In this document: piece by piece, positions 32,418 to 44,146 of the stretch | Layout of the letters: each line of letters opens with the position of its first letter | Position numbering within the stretch: the first letter of the stretch is position 1 | Assembly: GCA_039545355.1 (NCBI GenBank) | Contig: BCJJ01000008.1 | Location: 1,096,609-1,160,608, forward strand | Direction of reading: 5' to 3' | Source: Trichosporon coremiiforme | Taxonomy: Eukaryota; Basidiomycota; Tremellomycetes; Trichosporonales; Trichosporonaceae | DNA: 64,000 bases | Position numbers and translations under genes: made by a program | Notes under the pieces: generated by a model | Database searches by the model: none | What the model was told of the DNA's origin: nothing | The model's input: only the letters and a program-made list of their open reading frames with translations

Positions 32418-33493
32418 TTAAAGAATGGCCTGGGCGTTCGGCGGCGTCGCAATGCCGCCCACAATGTTCAGACCGCAAGAAGTGAAGAGGAAGGTGTACT
32501 GGTCGAACTCCTTGCACTTCCTGGCCAGCTCTCGAAGGTCGAACAGCTCGCCGAGCGGCAGTCCCCATCCGGCGAGGAAGACCTCGTGGATCGCAGGCGT
32601 CTTGAACGTGGGCGGCCAAGCCTCAAAGGCGAATGTGTCGGTAGCGACGGCAGGGAACTCGTTCTCCCACACCCAGCGCATGAAGTCCTCGCTCGCCTCG
32701 ATACCGACTGCGCCCTGCATGGGATCAAAGCCCTTGCGCGCCTCGGCCTCGCAGCCCTCGAACTCCTCCGTGAAGCCCGTGCGGACGAGGATGATGTCAC
32801 CAGAAGCGAACTCGAGGTTCTTCCACTTTGCGATCGCGAGCAGCTCGTCCAGCTCAATTCCGGTGCGCTTCATGCACTCCGGAGCCTCCTTGCCCTGCGA
32901 CTTGCGGTACTCGACCACATCGAGGAGGTGCGCGCGAGAGGTGATCGGGTGCGTCGCGAAGTCTGCCGTCAGCTATGCACTTCTCCGAGGTCGTCAGACT
33001 TTGGCCCGCTCATGCCGGCAGGCGCTAGCCCACCGCGACCGAGGATATACGCTTGCCCATCAGCGAGCCCCACCTACTCACTCTGGACCTTGAACTTGGT
33101 GATCTTGGGGTCGGCCGCCTGCTCGTGCGTGAGACCGCCGTGGTAGGCGTACTTGCCCTTCTCGGGGTAGTTCTGGTAGGGCACATGGACGAAGCCGTCC
33201 CACTGCGTCGCGCACTGCGTGTTCATGTGGATCTCGTCGTCGAGGTAGTACCCATTGTCGCAGACCTTGTGGGTGAGGCCGGCGCGGTGCTCGTTGATGT
33301 GCGGGAACGTGTTGATCGGGAGGTTGAGGCCGACACGCACGCCGTGCTTGACGGCCGCGTTGCCGCGCTTGATCGACTCGGGCGTGATGTTGTTCAGCTG
33401 GCCGAGCTCGTTCTCCTCGCCCCACATGCCCCAGGAGTTGAGGGGCGGGCCGGGGCGCTGCTTCAGCTCGTCGAAGGTGCACGGGTTCGGCAT
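32418..33493 (-). CDS. Cyclase-family (kynurenine-formamidase-like) hydrolase
   Basis: Predicted metal-dependent hydrolase of the cyclase family (PF04199), 318 residues in two exons: 33082-33493 and 32418-32962. The N-terminus (RPGPPLNSWGMWGEENELGQ) and the central block MNTQCATQWDGFVHVPYQN are typical of the fungal branch. In that branch the classical HxGTHxDxPxH metal motif is altered: here a Thr-Gln-Trp-Asp-Gly pattern replaces much of it, with Asp and one His kept. The C-terminus has the FATDTFAFEAWP-like block (VATDTFAFEAWPP). The substrate is unknown; isatin-hydrolase-like or formamidase-like activities are family possibilities. It lies upstream of, and on the same strand as, dihydroxyacetone kinase (258 bases), with no evidence of shared function. 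Confidence 0.85.
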
Positions 33494-34280
33494 GGTGGTT
33501 AGACTGGTGATGGAGGATGCGAGTGGATATGAGCGGTGTCAGCAGGTGGGCAACCATGGCTACTATTTATGCTCTGGGAAGGCTGAGCACGGCTCGCGAT
33601 ACCCGTAGCTGAGCCAGGGCTGGAGACTGCGGCACCGGACACATGACAGGGTGGGCAGCGAGACCGGTGTCTTGGGCCCACGCGGATGCATGACCGACAT
33701 GACCGAGAGCGACTGGCGTCTGCACTGGTCCAGGTTCCTCCAGGTTCACATGATGGTATGTACTCCAGTCCATCATCCAGTCGGTAATCGGTGTTTCCGC
33801 CCTGATCGCTGATTGCTGAGCGGATCAGCTGCCGCAATGGACTGTGTGCGTCCATGCATTCCTCGTTTTCCGCACCAACCCGCACTTGGCACTTAGCTTC
33901 CTATTGAGCGGATTGGTCGTTCACTTCACCAACCCGCAGCCACACGGACACTTGCCTCGGCATACAAGTTTAATGCCCTCAACACACACGACATACTGCC
34001 CGCCAGTTCGGTCTTCGGTCACTTCATGATGATGCGACATCACGTTGGGGTAGTAACTTTCCTCGCTTCTAGGTTGCTGCCGAGTGTCAACTGCAACCCT
34101 TGTTCTTCTTCACGGGATTAACACTTCATGCCTATTACAAAGGATTACCCTTCAGACTGTGGCCAAGATGATGATGGAGGGGGCCCTACTAACTAGACTA
34201 AGAGACTTGAAAAACTAAGAGGAGATACGTTTGCTGGGGTACATACCTGAATAGGCAGGCGACTAAGTGGATTACTAAAT
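33494..34280. other. Intergenic cyclase promoter / permease 3' end
   Basis: 787 bases. No gene supported. Holds the promoter of the cyclase gene (minus strand) and the AT-richer 3' region of the permease (34030-34280). Confidence 0.45.
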
Positions 34281-36612
34281 TTAGTTGGAGAAGAGGATGC
34301 GATAGATGCGGACGTAGAGGGGCGCCTTCGCGCGCTCGGCACGATAAGCGCGCATCTCCTCGACGGTGAGCCAGACCTTGCGGCCGGTGTCGAGATCGAT
34401 CTCGTGGACCTTCTTGGGGGTGGTGCGCTTCCAGATGTAACCGATGATCCAGAAAGCAATGACAATGGGGAGGGCAATGTAGGAGAGGAAGAAGGTCTCA
34501 GCGGCCTTGGTTCCACCCTGGTTGCCTCCAATAGGCCAGACGGCGATGTAGAACTGAGCAATAAGAACAAGGACAATAAGCGAGGCACCGCAAATGGAGC
34601 CGTAAATACCACCGAGAGCGCGGAAGGGGAGCTCCTCAACGGAATGACCCTGGAACTTCCAGGCCTGGCGGAAACGAATGTGGGTAATACAGATGGCGAG
34701 CCAAGTGAAAAGTGTGGAGAGGCCAGACAGAGCGACGAGCCAGTCGAAGACCTGGGTGCCGACATCGGAGCAGTTGATGTAGGCGAGGGGCGCGAAGGCG
34801 CAAACGAAGGCGAGCGAGTAGGTGGGGCGACCCGCCTTGTCGACAAAGGTGAAGCAGCGGGGAGCATAACCGGTCTCAGCGAGAGCGGTCAGGGTACGCG
34901 AACCGGCGTAGACACACGACAGACCGATGGAGAGGACGGAAACACAGATGGTGACGTTGAGCAGGTGGTTGACACCGTGGATCTTGGCGTTGTCCATCAT
35001 GATGACGAAGGGAGAAAGCTGGGCTCCAGTGGCGTTGGGGTCTACAAGCTTGGGCTCGTTGTAGGGGACCGCAAGACCGATGATGAGGAGCGAGGTGATG
35101 TAGATAAGAGTGATGCGCCAGAAGGTGTTCTTGATAGCCGAGGGGAGCGACTTGCGGGGGTTGGGGGTCTCAGTCGCGGCGAGACCGACGAGCTCGGTAC
35201 CGGCGAACGAGAACGCGGCAGTGACGAATACCGAGCAGACACCCTTGAAGCCGTTGGCGAAAGCACCGGGGTTGTAGAAGTGAGCAGCGCCGAGGTACTT
35301 GTTGTAGGCGCCGTCGCTGGGGCCGCCACCACAAATACAAACGATACCGATGATGATGAAGATAATGACAACAGTGAGCTTCAGGGCCGAGGACCAGAAC
35401 TCCTCCTCAGCGTAACCAAGAGTACCCAGGAGGGTGATGAGCATGATTACTGCCCAGAATACTGTGACCCAAACACCAATGTTCACGGATTTGGTCCAGT
35501 AACCCATTGTTGCGCCTGCTACTGTAATCTCGAGCGGCAGGACGACAGCCCATTGGAGAAGGTCTGGGTGGAAGTCAGCATGGGGTTCCTCGCGCATCAG
35601 CGGAGCCGGACCGGGTTCAGGGCAAAGGCGGAGCCGAGTCGGACGGGGCGGGGTAGATCCGCCTCCCCATTCGTCCGGCAGCTGCGGCTTGCTCTGCCTC
35701 GGTAACGAGGTGTTTGTGGAGTACTTACAGTTCCAACCGAAAGCGAAAGCGAAGGACTGGTCGAGCATACGAGCAGCCAAAGTGTAGAAACCACCAGAGA
35801 CGGGGTAGAGAATAGCCATTTCACCGAGAGCTTGGGTGACGTTGATCAACATGACACCCATGATAATCCATGCAATCAGAATACCGGCGGGACCACCGGT
35901 AGCGAGCGATTTACCAGAACCAACCTTATCATGTTAGCACGAGGTTACGCATGTATGAGGTATGTGTGAGATGGGGTTATGGATCTGAGGGAGAGCTAAA
36001 AATACAGGCGGTTGAATCGCCACAAGACCTGAGCTAGGCGTGCTTGGGGCATGGGCCCATTTGGCCAGGGCGGGTGTCGGGGGGAGAGAGAGGGGGGGGG
36101 GAAGAGATACCCACGAAGAGACCCGTACCGATGGAGCCACCGACAGCAATCATCTGCAGGTGACGGGGCTTCATCTTCTGCTGGAGGAGCGGATTGTCAT
36201 GGGCGACAAGCTCGGGGGGAATGTCACCATGAGCCACGAGACCACTGTAGGGCGTTAGCGGGGAGCCAAGCGGGTTGGGCGGTGGCTGCGATCTGCGCGG
36301 CGACTTTCGCGGTCTGCATGCCGCTGCCGATCATGATGCTGGATCAGGCCACATGGGCCGTCAAGCTCACATTGCACCGGCTGCAGCGCAGCGGCCATCT
36401 GCGACCTCCAGATCACCAGCGTGTAACGCCCAGAATGTCACTTACCGGGTCGAGCCGGGAGCGCGCTTGAAGGACTCTAAGTTGAGACCGGCACGCGTCC
36501 AGACGGACTCCTTGGAGGGGTCGTAGAAGTCTTCGGCGTCGGCGGGCGACGTGACGAACACCTTGCCGGTGTCGCCCTTGATAACGTCCTTTTCAATATC
36601 GGACGAGGACAT
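34281..36612 (-). CDS. Amino-acid permease (APC, yeast AAT family)
   Basis: Plasma-membrane H+-coupled amino-acid importer of the fungal Gap1-like family. Four exons: 36446-36612, 36115-36244, 35729-35924 and 34281-35563, giving 591 residues. The N-terminus [17 protein letters not shown] is acidic and Lys-rich, as expected for ubiquitin-regulated permeases. The family signature [20 protein letters not shown], joined by splicing to [19 protein letters not shown], starts the first span. [19 protein letters not shown] is the conserved second block, and 12 spans follow. The exon 2/3 junction was fixed by this signature: the donor is GTGGGTATC, not the nearby GTATCT. Introns of 165-201 bases are long for this window. 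Substrate range cannot be read from the sequence. Confidence 0.95.
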
Positions 36613-39600
36613 GATGGTGGGGATGGTGAGCTGGGGTTGGCGGTGTCTCTACTTGAAGGAAGGGAAAAAAAGACAGGTGACGGTGCCGTCGCTGTACGAG
36701 GAAGGCGTGCGGTCGATGGTGACTAAGTGCTAGCGCTTGGTTGGGTAGAGGGAAGCGCCGTGCTGGCAGCAGCAGTGGGGAGAAAGAAACGAGAGCGCGC
36801 GTGATGCGTTCTAATAAAGGCTGCGGGAGGTGTCGAGCTGGTTGTGCTCTGTCGGCTGGGCCTGCTTGGGTTGAGCAGGTGGACAGGCTCAGGCTTGGCC
36901 GGGGTCAGGCGGTCGGAGCGAGAGGGAGAGGCTAGGCAGGACGCAAGGAGAGGGGTCGAAGGGGATCTCTGTCCTCGGGCCACGGCTCATCCTTTCCTGG
37001 GATCCCTGTCCCCCGTCCGTCTGCAGTGCGCTGCGCTGCGCTGGGTTTCCCTTTCCCTTGATTGCTCGTTCGCTCGTTCGCTCCCTTGCATTGCAATCTA
37101 AGGCGGTCGGGTCAAGGTTCAGCGGTGGTGCGCGGATAGCGGTAGGATGTGGTGAGCTGCAAGGGGGAAAGCGCGAGGACGGGGAATCTGTCGGGACAGC
37201 TCGTTGGATGGTCTAGATGGGCAGGATAGCCTGGCCGGTTCAGGCGGGCCGCCCAGAAGAGCGATAAAGTGGTGAGACGTGCCTGGCCATGGCGGAGTGG
37301 GGTATCTGCCAAGCATACAGTAAAGCCCAAGGCACGGGAGGTATCAGCGTTCCATCGGTTGCCGGGTCAGCCTCAGGCCGTACACGCCGTGTCACACGAT
37401 GCCGCCTGCGTTAGCCGGGCCTTCGTTCGTCCGCCTGAGCCAGCCAGTGGCAGCCAACCAGCCAGCCAGCCGTCGGGCCAACCTGCCAGCCGCCTTACAG
37501 ACCGCTTCAATCAGCCCGTGGCGTCCGTCTGCCTGTCCCACTATCAGTCCACTGTCATTCGCTGCCTCTATCAGCGATTCTCCGCTGCACGCACGCAACG
37601 CTCTCGCCGCGCTCGGTTCGGCTATGCTTGCAATCATTCTCCTCCAGTGCATGCATGCATCCAGAACGAGCCTCGTCCCTCGTCCCCTCCTAGCTTCCTT
37701 CCCAGCCCATCACGCCCGTCGCGCCCCGTGCCTGTCCGTCCACCTGACCGGGCTGACAGTCATGAGTTCTGCCCGTACAGCCCGTGTCCACCTGCCGTAC
37801 TGCCGCAGGCGGTTCGCCGTGCCCGCGCCGTCCTGGCCTGGCCGTGTTGCCTGGCGATTCTTCGTAGCGCAGCCAGAATCGCCGGCGGGGCGTTTGCCAG
37901 GAGCAGAGTAGGCGTTGGCGCAAGGACCCGGTGAAACCGCATGCGACACTGGCGTGCTGGCGTGTGCTTCAGGCCGAGCGTCCAGTCTCTCTCAGCCAAA
38001 TTCAAGAGAACGTAGAGGGCAGAGGGGGATCGCAGAATCACGCAGGACATGACAGCCCTGAGCATCGAGCGTCGGGCTCACGCTCTCGCTTCGCTACAGC
38101 GCTGCAGAGCGGCAGCTGTCCCAGCAAGGCAATATAGCGCAAGCGCCGTTTGTCGCATCTTCTCTTTGATCCTGCCCTGCGGTTCCTGAAGCTGGTCCGC
38201 CGTGCAGGCTCTGCATGGCCCGCCTGGCATGCCGCTGTAGCACATATATCCTGGCGTGCTGCCCGCCGCATTGCTGTCGGGGTCGGACGAGGGGCGTGAT
38301 TGGCGCAGCCAGCCAGCGAGCGCAGCAGCGCTCGGTCAGGACGCCGATCAACGGGTCGCTCGCCAGAGGTTGTAGATGCATTCCGATCTGTCTTGCTCGT
38401 CTGCGTACCTGCGTTGCATTTGCGCGGTTTTTTTTTTTCGCGGGTCATGCCCATAAAATGACGTACGCTCTGGGCTCCTGGCTGGCCTTGAACGACGACT
38501 GCTGGATCCGGCCGGCGAATTGCTGGGGAAGACACAAGTGGAGGTCCGGGGCACCTCTGGAGCTCAAGCAGTTCGTAGCGATCGCAGGAGGTCGCAAGAT
38601 CCCGAGTGACAGGATAACATGCCTGATCGTTGCCAGTGTCTTGGTGTTTGCTCAACGCCCTGCCCTGCATCGCCCCGAGTGTTGCGAGATGCGTACTTCC
38701 GCCCGCCGCGAGCGCTGTGATGCGGAGACCCTGAACATGTCTGTGGCCCCAGACCCAGGTCCGCCTGGACCCTTTCCATCCCTGAGTGAACACAGCGGAC
38801 CCTGCTGTGGCCGCCGACCCTGGACGGTGCCCCTCACACCCTTAGAGCACGCTCACGCGCCCTGAGCTCCTTTGTTCAGCGAGGTTTAGGTTTGATCCGG
38901 ACATCTCGTCCCCGCTGAAGTTGCCTCTGCGCTTGCGCTTGCGCGCTCGCGCGTTCCGCTGCGAGGCAGCAAAGTGGAAGTAGAAGTACCCGGAACCGAG
39001 CGCAACCAGCGTTTTGGCAGACAGACAGGTGATCCCACCCTGGGCACCTGACGGCCCTGGGTCCTGGGCCTGGTGCCCCCTGGTGCCCGCGATCGCCCGT
39101 CGCCAGCCAGCTTCAGCCGGCCTTGTCCAAGCGTTGAGCGCTACACCTGCCCACCAGAAATATCTTGGCTCACGTCTTGGCTTCATAGAACGCCGCACGC
39201 ACACGCTGTCCACATTGGCAGATGTCCTGGTCTCGCTTCTAGCGCTTCTGGCGTTCCCGGCGAATGGGCCCCGGCGGAACCGTCGCTACCGTGGAAGTGT
39301 CAAGACGTGGAAACAAGGAAAATGTCTCACATCCTTCAGTGACCGGTATGCCCGGACAGGAGCTGCCGAGCACCTGAACATGACCTGCCGGGTAGGATCC
39401 GGCCAGGACTCGTTCTTGGCGACAAAGGGGGAGACAGAGCGGGAGGTGTGCCCCACGTGATTCCGCGCGGGCGCGACGCCTGATATGTCTGTTGACCAGT
39501 TATAAGATCGGATCTTGGCCACGACCAGGAAGCATGCCCAGGAAAAAAAGGGAGCGTGATCCTAGAATCGTGAGTGTGAGGCGGTCGTCGCTCTCGGTCC

Positions 39601-39821
39601 GGCATCGCAGGTTCGCGCATCGCACATAGCGAAAAGGCATGGACTGGGTATGCGATCCTCGTGCGATCAGGGGTGTCTTGGGTGTCCTGGATTATCCCCG
39701 GCGATTCTCAGGCTAATCCCCGGATACACTCCTCCCTCACTGGACCCCTTGGTGGTTCCCCACTCTGACCAGCACATCGTCCGGGCCGGCGTTCTCCTCC
39801 CCCACATATCCCACTCGCGCC

Positions 39822-39860
39822 TCGCCCTCGCCCTCGCCCTCGCTCTCGCATCGCATCGCA
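39822..39860 (+). repeat. CGCCCT/CGCATC microsatellite
   Basis: Imperfect run of 6-bp CGCCCT units followed by CGCATC/CGCAT units. A simple low-complexity tract with no coding role evident. Confidence 0.75.
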
Positions 39861-40747
39861 TCTCCGCTCCGCCATGGATCACAGGGATGTATGGGCCCCA
39901 GGGCGCGGAGCAACGAAGACGCCGCGGGGCCGCTGGGAGCGGAAGAGTAAATCCGGAGCGAGTGATGTTGTTGGCTGAGAAGTTGTCTCGGGCGACGATG
40001 ACGGTGCCGCCGCGGCTGCCATTGGCGGAGAAACAGCGCCAAGTCTGGGCAGCGGTGACGGCCGGCGATCTTGGAGGATCTTGGAGGCGTGGCAAGGCAT
40101 GGCGAGGGTTTTTGGAGGGGGGCCGCATGGCGCGAGGGATGTTCCATGTAAAGGTGGCCCCGCCTCAGCACGACGCAACAGGAGAACAGGGATCACGTTG
40201 GTATATCCAGGCGGGGTTCACGAAGGCGGCCACAGGCTTCCTCGGGCTGCCAGTTCGTCAGGCTGATGTCGAAGGGGGATCAGGTTATCGAAGGGGCAGC
40301 ACGGAACTGGTATTCGAACAAAACGCGCACACGACCTCGATGATTCGTCGAGTAACGTCGCCGAAGAAACGTTCACATGCTGTCGAATCGCCTTAAGATC
40401 TGCTCTGGGCCCAGGTTTGTGTCGCAGCAGCGCAGCAGTCCTGATCCAGACTCTCCAATCGCAGCAACGTCGTCGCACACCAGTCTCGTCACACAAGTCG
40501 GTGTGGAGGTTAAACAAGATAAGCGGTGGGCTCCTCCGCTCCGCGACACGCTAGCGCGCTCGGGCTATCATGTCGACAGACAGGCTAGCAGACGTGCCTC
40601 GCTTATCGATCGAAACTTTCTTCTCTCGAAATATCGACATCTTACTTCGGGCACAATGCTCATGATGCTGGCATGCATGGCGTGCTAGGCTGCTGCCATG
40701 AAAGGAGGTCCGACCAGTGAGAACCACAGTGCCAGAAATACACGCGG

Positions 40748-40806
40748 GGCGGACACAAGGGAACACAAGGGCATACACAAGGGCGCAGCGTGGCACACAA
40801 GGGGAA
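40748..40806 (+). repeat. Degenerate ACACAAGGG repeat
   Basis: Four copies of ACACAAGGG within about 55 bases at uneven spacing, each joined to differing short spacers. Found in the large gene-free interval. Confidence 0.75.
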
Positions 40807-41163
40807 CCGAGCAGAGGTTCGCGGGGCGGGTGCACGATCTGGGGCACACCCAAAGGACAAACGACGCCTTCAGCCCAAAGGATGCCGGGTGTGGCACCTG
40901 CCACGGGCGGGGCAGCGTGTCCGTCCGAGAATAGCGACTGTGGCCGACTGCCCCGTGCGACCTGCTACCAGGCGTCGGCGGGGCCGACCGGACCGGAGAA
41001 GGAAGGGAAGAAGAGCCTGTAGTGCATGCGTGTGTCGCATGAAGGTGGTCCGAGCGCAACTCGTCGTCGAACCCATTCCTCCTGCAGACAGCACCGTGCT
41101 CGTTTCGTTGGCTGGCGAGCTTGTCGCCCGGCCGACACGGAATGGCGTACTGGCTTGGTCGTT

Positions 41164-41206
41164 TACCGGTTGGGATGCCGCTCCTGCCGGTTGGGATGCC
41201 GGCCGG
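41164..41206 (+). repeat. Direct repeat of CCGGTTGGGATGCCG
   Basis: Two perfect copies of a 15-base word separated by a few bases, in non-coding sequence. Probably a small tandem duplication. Confidence 0.7.
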
Positions 41207-42601
41207 AGATCAATGGGGCGACAGGGTGGGGGCGGTTTGTGGCGGACAGCAGTCGATGCCCGCAACACGCTCCCACGGTCGCGGTCACGAGGCGAGTGGG
41301 GTGAATGGTGGGCGGAATGTCCGTCTTGTCGTAGGTCTTCGTCCCCTTGTCGGTGCCTGCACATTGAGATCTGGTCACGAGCGTCACGTCTCGCACAAAT
41401 GGACACATGTGTCACGGCGTTCCTGCCGACATGACCTGCAGCGATTTCAGCGGCGAGTGTGGCTCAGCTTGCATCGATACGAGGCGGACCTGGCAGGTGA
41501 CGCCGTGAACAGTCAGCTGAGCCGAGGTTGGGCATGTTGGAGCGCAGTGACGCCCCGGCGTACGGATGCATTGGTTGGAGCAACGCTTATCGCGAGAGCA
41601 AGCATGTGCATCGTATCACGGACAGTGTAGATACGATGACAGCCGTAGCGCGATTTTTTCGATGGAGGAAGGTGCGCCAAGACTTGATAACGTTGCCCGG
41701 GCACTGGGCGGCTGAGACGGTTGCAGAAGGACGGGCATACGGGGGTAAAACCAGGTCCCAGCTCATAGAGATAGCGCTCACATGACCATTGGCTTGGCTG
41801 CAGCTGGCATCAGCACGTCTAAGACAGGCGGTCGCGGCACGGTCTTGAGGCGTAGACTTGAGGGCATTCTTCTAATCTCGTCGTGGGATGTCGTGTGTCG
41901 ATACCGGTGACCGGAGAAGAGCACACGTATCGGGGCTTGAGACTTGGCGGTACTCGGTGCTTGGGTGAAGATTGCGGGCGGACGTCAGCCGTCAGAGACG
42001 TCAGCCGGTGGGGTCGCAGTGCCACACTGCTTCTCGTGTGTTCCTCGGCGCCATCTTCGCTTCTTCGTACGTCGTTTCTGTGTATGTAGAGAATGGAGAA
42101 GAACGCAACTCGTCTAACCGCTGTTGGTTCATAAGCATCTCGCTGGCGCCCACCACCCCGCCCCCGCACCCCCGGGCACCCCGCGAGGACGTCCGCGGGA
42201 TGCGCGGGCAGCCAATGGAACAGTCTGGGTGCGGTGTCCTAACTCGTACTTTTTTCCAACTTGCTTCGACTCGTAACCCGTCGCACCCTCGTCTGCCCTC
42301 ACGAACCCTTCGCAGGAGGCCGATCCCTCACCATACGAAGCAGCGGGTACGCTGCCGCCACGGTGAATTCCTCGGCACGCGCAGGCAGCCAGCGAGAGCG
42401 CGTGCTCGATTCGGAACATACGACAGCAGACACCGCATTGTCATTGGACCACATCGCTGCCACGAGGTCTCACCCGCCGGCTCTTCGCCGCGCTCGGTCT
42501 TCTCCTACAGTGCAACCTATGCTTGTTACGGGACTTGCCGTCACTCACGGCCCACGTGTAGCGCCGTAACGAGGGAGTCTGGCTCGGAACGAGGACGCTG
42601 C

Positions 42602-42638
42602 CTCTAAACGAGGACACCGGGCTCTAAACGAGACACCC
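42602..42638 (+). repeat. Tandem CTCTAAACGAG repeat in M20 promoter
   Basis: Two near-identical units (CTCTAAACGAGGACACC and CTCTAAACGAGACACC) 20 bases apart, preceded by two further GGAACGAGGAC/TAACGAGGGAG words. About 140-180 bases before the M20 start codon; may be regulatory. Confidence 0.5.
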
Positions 42639-42777
42639 GTGCCTCCACCCAAGATATCCATCCACTCGACGAAACGTCTCGACATTCCGACCGAAACGTT
42701 TCAGAAATTTCCAGCAGCGACAATAAATAAGTACTTACAACAGCTGAGAGCAGAACGTACCGAGCAAAGTAGACAGA

Positions 42778-44146
42778 ATGGCTTACCGTGCGCGCTCTCT
42801 GCTGATCAACTCGCGCCGTTTGGCCGACACGCTCCACGAGACTTGCAAGTGGGGCGCGGCGCATCGCTGGGGCCCGTGAGTTACGGCTGGTGACTCGGTT
42901 TCTGTGAGGGTCACCAGATCAAGCCTGGTCACCTGCCAGAGCTGAAGCCAGTGGCTCGACCGAGACGGGTATGGCGCGCCTCGCTCTCGGCGATGACGAC
43001 AAGAAGGCTCGGGACTGGTTCTGCGATGAGATGTCCTCGCTTGGCTGCGATGTGAAGGTGGACGCGATGGGCAACACCTTCGCCGTGCGTCCGGGTCAGA
43101 ATACTGGCCCGCCGACGGCCATGGGCTCTCACCTCGACACGCAGCCGACCGGTGGGCGCTACGACGGTATCCTCGGCGTTCACGCTGCGGTCGAGGCGAT
43201 GCGCACGATGCGCGACGCCGGATACGAGACCAAATACCCCGTCGCAGTCGTGAACTGGACGAACGAAGAGGGTGCCCGTTTCCCCAAGTCCCTGCACGGG
43301 AGCAGCGTCTGGGCCGGCGACCTCAGCCTCGAGGCGGCGTATGCGCTCAAGGACGTTGCGGACGCGAGCAAGACGGCCGGCGCCGAGCTCGAGCGGATCG
43401 GGTACAAGGGCGCTCTGCCCGCCGATGCGAAGCAAAACCCCCTCGCGGCCCACTTTGAGCTGCACATCGAGCAGGGCCCGATTCTCGAGGGTGAGGACGC
43501 GGCTATCGGTGTGGTATCTGGCGGACAGGCGTACAAGTGGCTCCGTTGCAAGATCTCGGGCCGCGACAGCCACGCCGGCACGACGCCGCTCGCCTACCGC
43601 GCCGACGCTATGCTGGGTGCCGCGCGCATTATTGCGGCGTGCCATGATGTCGCAGCCAAGCACTCCGGCGTCGCTACCACTGGCATCCTCTCGCTTGAGC
43701 CCGGATCGATCAACACGATCCCGCACACGGTCGAGTTCACCATCGATATCCGCCACCCCGACCCTGTCGCCGTTCGCGCGATGGAGGCGGACATCCGCAC
43801 CCTGTCGTCGTCGCTCCTGAAGACAGGCAACAAGTGGGAGTGCAAGGTCGACTTCGAGGAGATGTTTGACGCCCCTGCCGCCATCTTCGCGAAGGAGTGC
43901 CGGGACGCGATCCGCGAAGCCGCCGTTGCCAGCGTCGGCGAGAGCAAGGTCCGCGAGCTCGTCAGCGGTGCTGGCCACGACTCTTGCTCGACCAGCAAGC
44001 ACTGCCCGACCGGCATGGTCTTCGTGCCCTGCAAGGATGGAGCTTCACACACCCCTGTCGAGTACGCTAGCCATGAGGCTTGCGCGAACGGTGCCCAGGT
44101 GCTCATGGACGCTGTCCTGCTGTTCGACTCGAGGCGCGAGAAGTGA
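42778..44146 (+). CDS. PYD3: M20 N-carbamoyl-amino-acid hydrolase / beta-ureidopropionase
   Basis: Zn-dependent amidohydrolase of the M20 family that removes the carbamoyl group from N-carbamoyl amino acids. In yeasts the homologue Pyd3 performs the last step of pyrimidine degradation. Two exons, 42778-42875 and 42952-44146, give 430 residues. The spliced start (ADTLHETCKWGAAHRWG then STETGMARLAL) matches the family. Metal and substrate blocks are visible: MGSHLDTQPTGGRYDGILGV, WTNEEGARFPKS, HFELHIEQGP, GRDSHAGTTPL, and GAGHDSCSTSKHCPTGM near the end. An in-frame stop lies upstream of ATG 42778. The C-terminus DSRREK is not a clear targeting signal. Allantoate or other carbamoyl substrates remain possible. 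Confidence 0.9.

Larger units (their letters stand above)
36613..42777. other. 6.2 kb interval without a supportable gene
   Basis: Divergent interval between the permease and the M20 hydrolase. I see no open frame with family features or consistent splice structure. The longest frames (221, 248 and 214 codons at 37269, 39650 and 40790) overlap others on both strands and have irregular composition. It contains simple repeats: GCTCGTTC near 37065, CAGCCAAC/CAGCCAGC near 37440-37490, CGCCCT near 39822-39846, ACACAAGGG near 40748-40800. GATA words near 37135, 37225 and 37262 could serve nitrogen control of the permease, which is inference. No LTR, terminal inverted repeat or tRNA signature was seen. 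Confidence 0.5.

Noticed and set aside
34404..35705. 433-codon open frame on the plus strand opposite the permease
   Set aside because: Antisense shadow of a well-supported multi-span permease; composition is Gly/Glu/Asp-rich as expected from reading a GC-rich gene backwards, and no family is recognisable.
37269..37934. 221-codon plus-strand frame
   Set aside because: Ser/Arg/Pro-rich, built on CAGCCA-type simple repeats, overlapped by other frames and without splice partners or homology.
39650..40396. 248-codon plus-strand frame
   Set aside because: Contains the CGCCCT microsatellite translated as an Ala-Leu run; no domain; overlapping antisense frames of equal quality.
40790..41434. 214-codon plus-strand frame
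   Set aside because: No recognisable motif and irregular codon use; spans the CCGGTTGGGATGCCG repeat.
42929..44002. 357-codon minus-strand frame opposite the M20 hydrolase
   Set aside because: Shadow of a confirmed catalytic domain.
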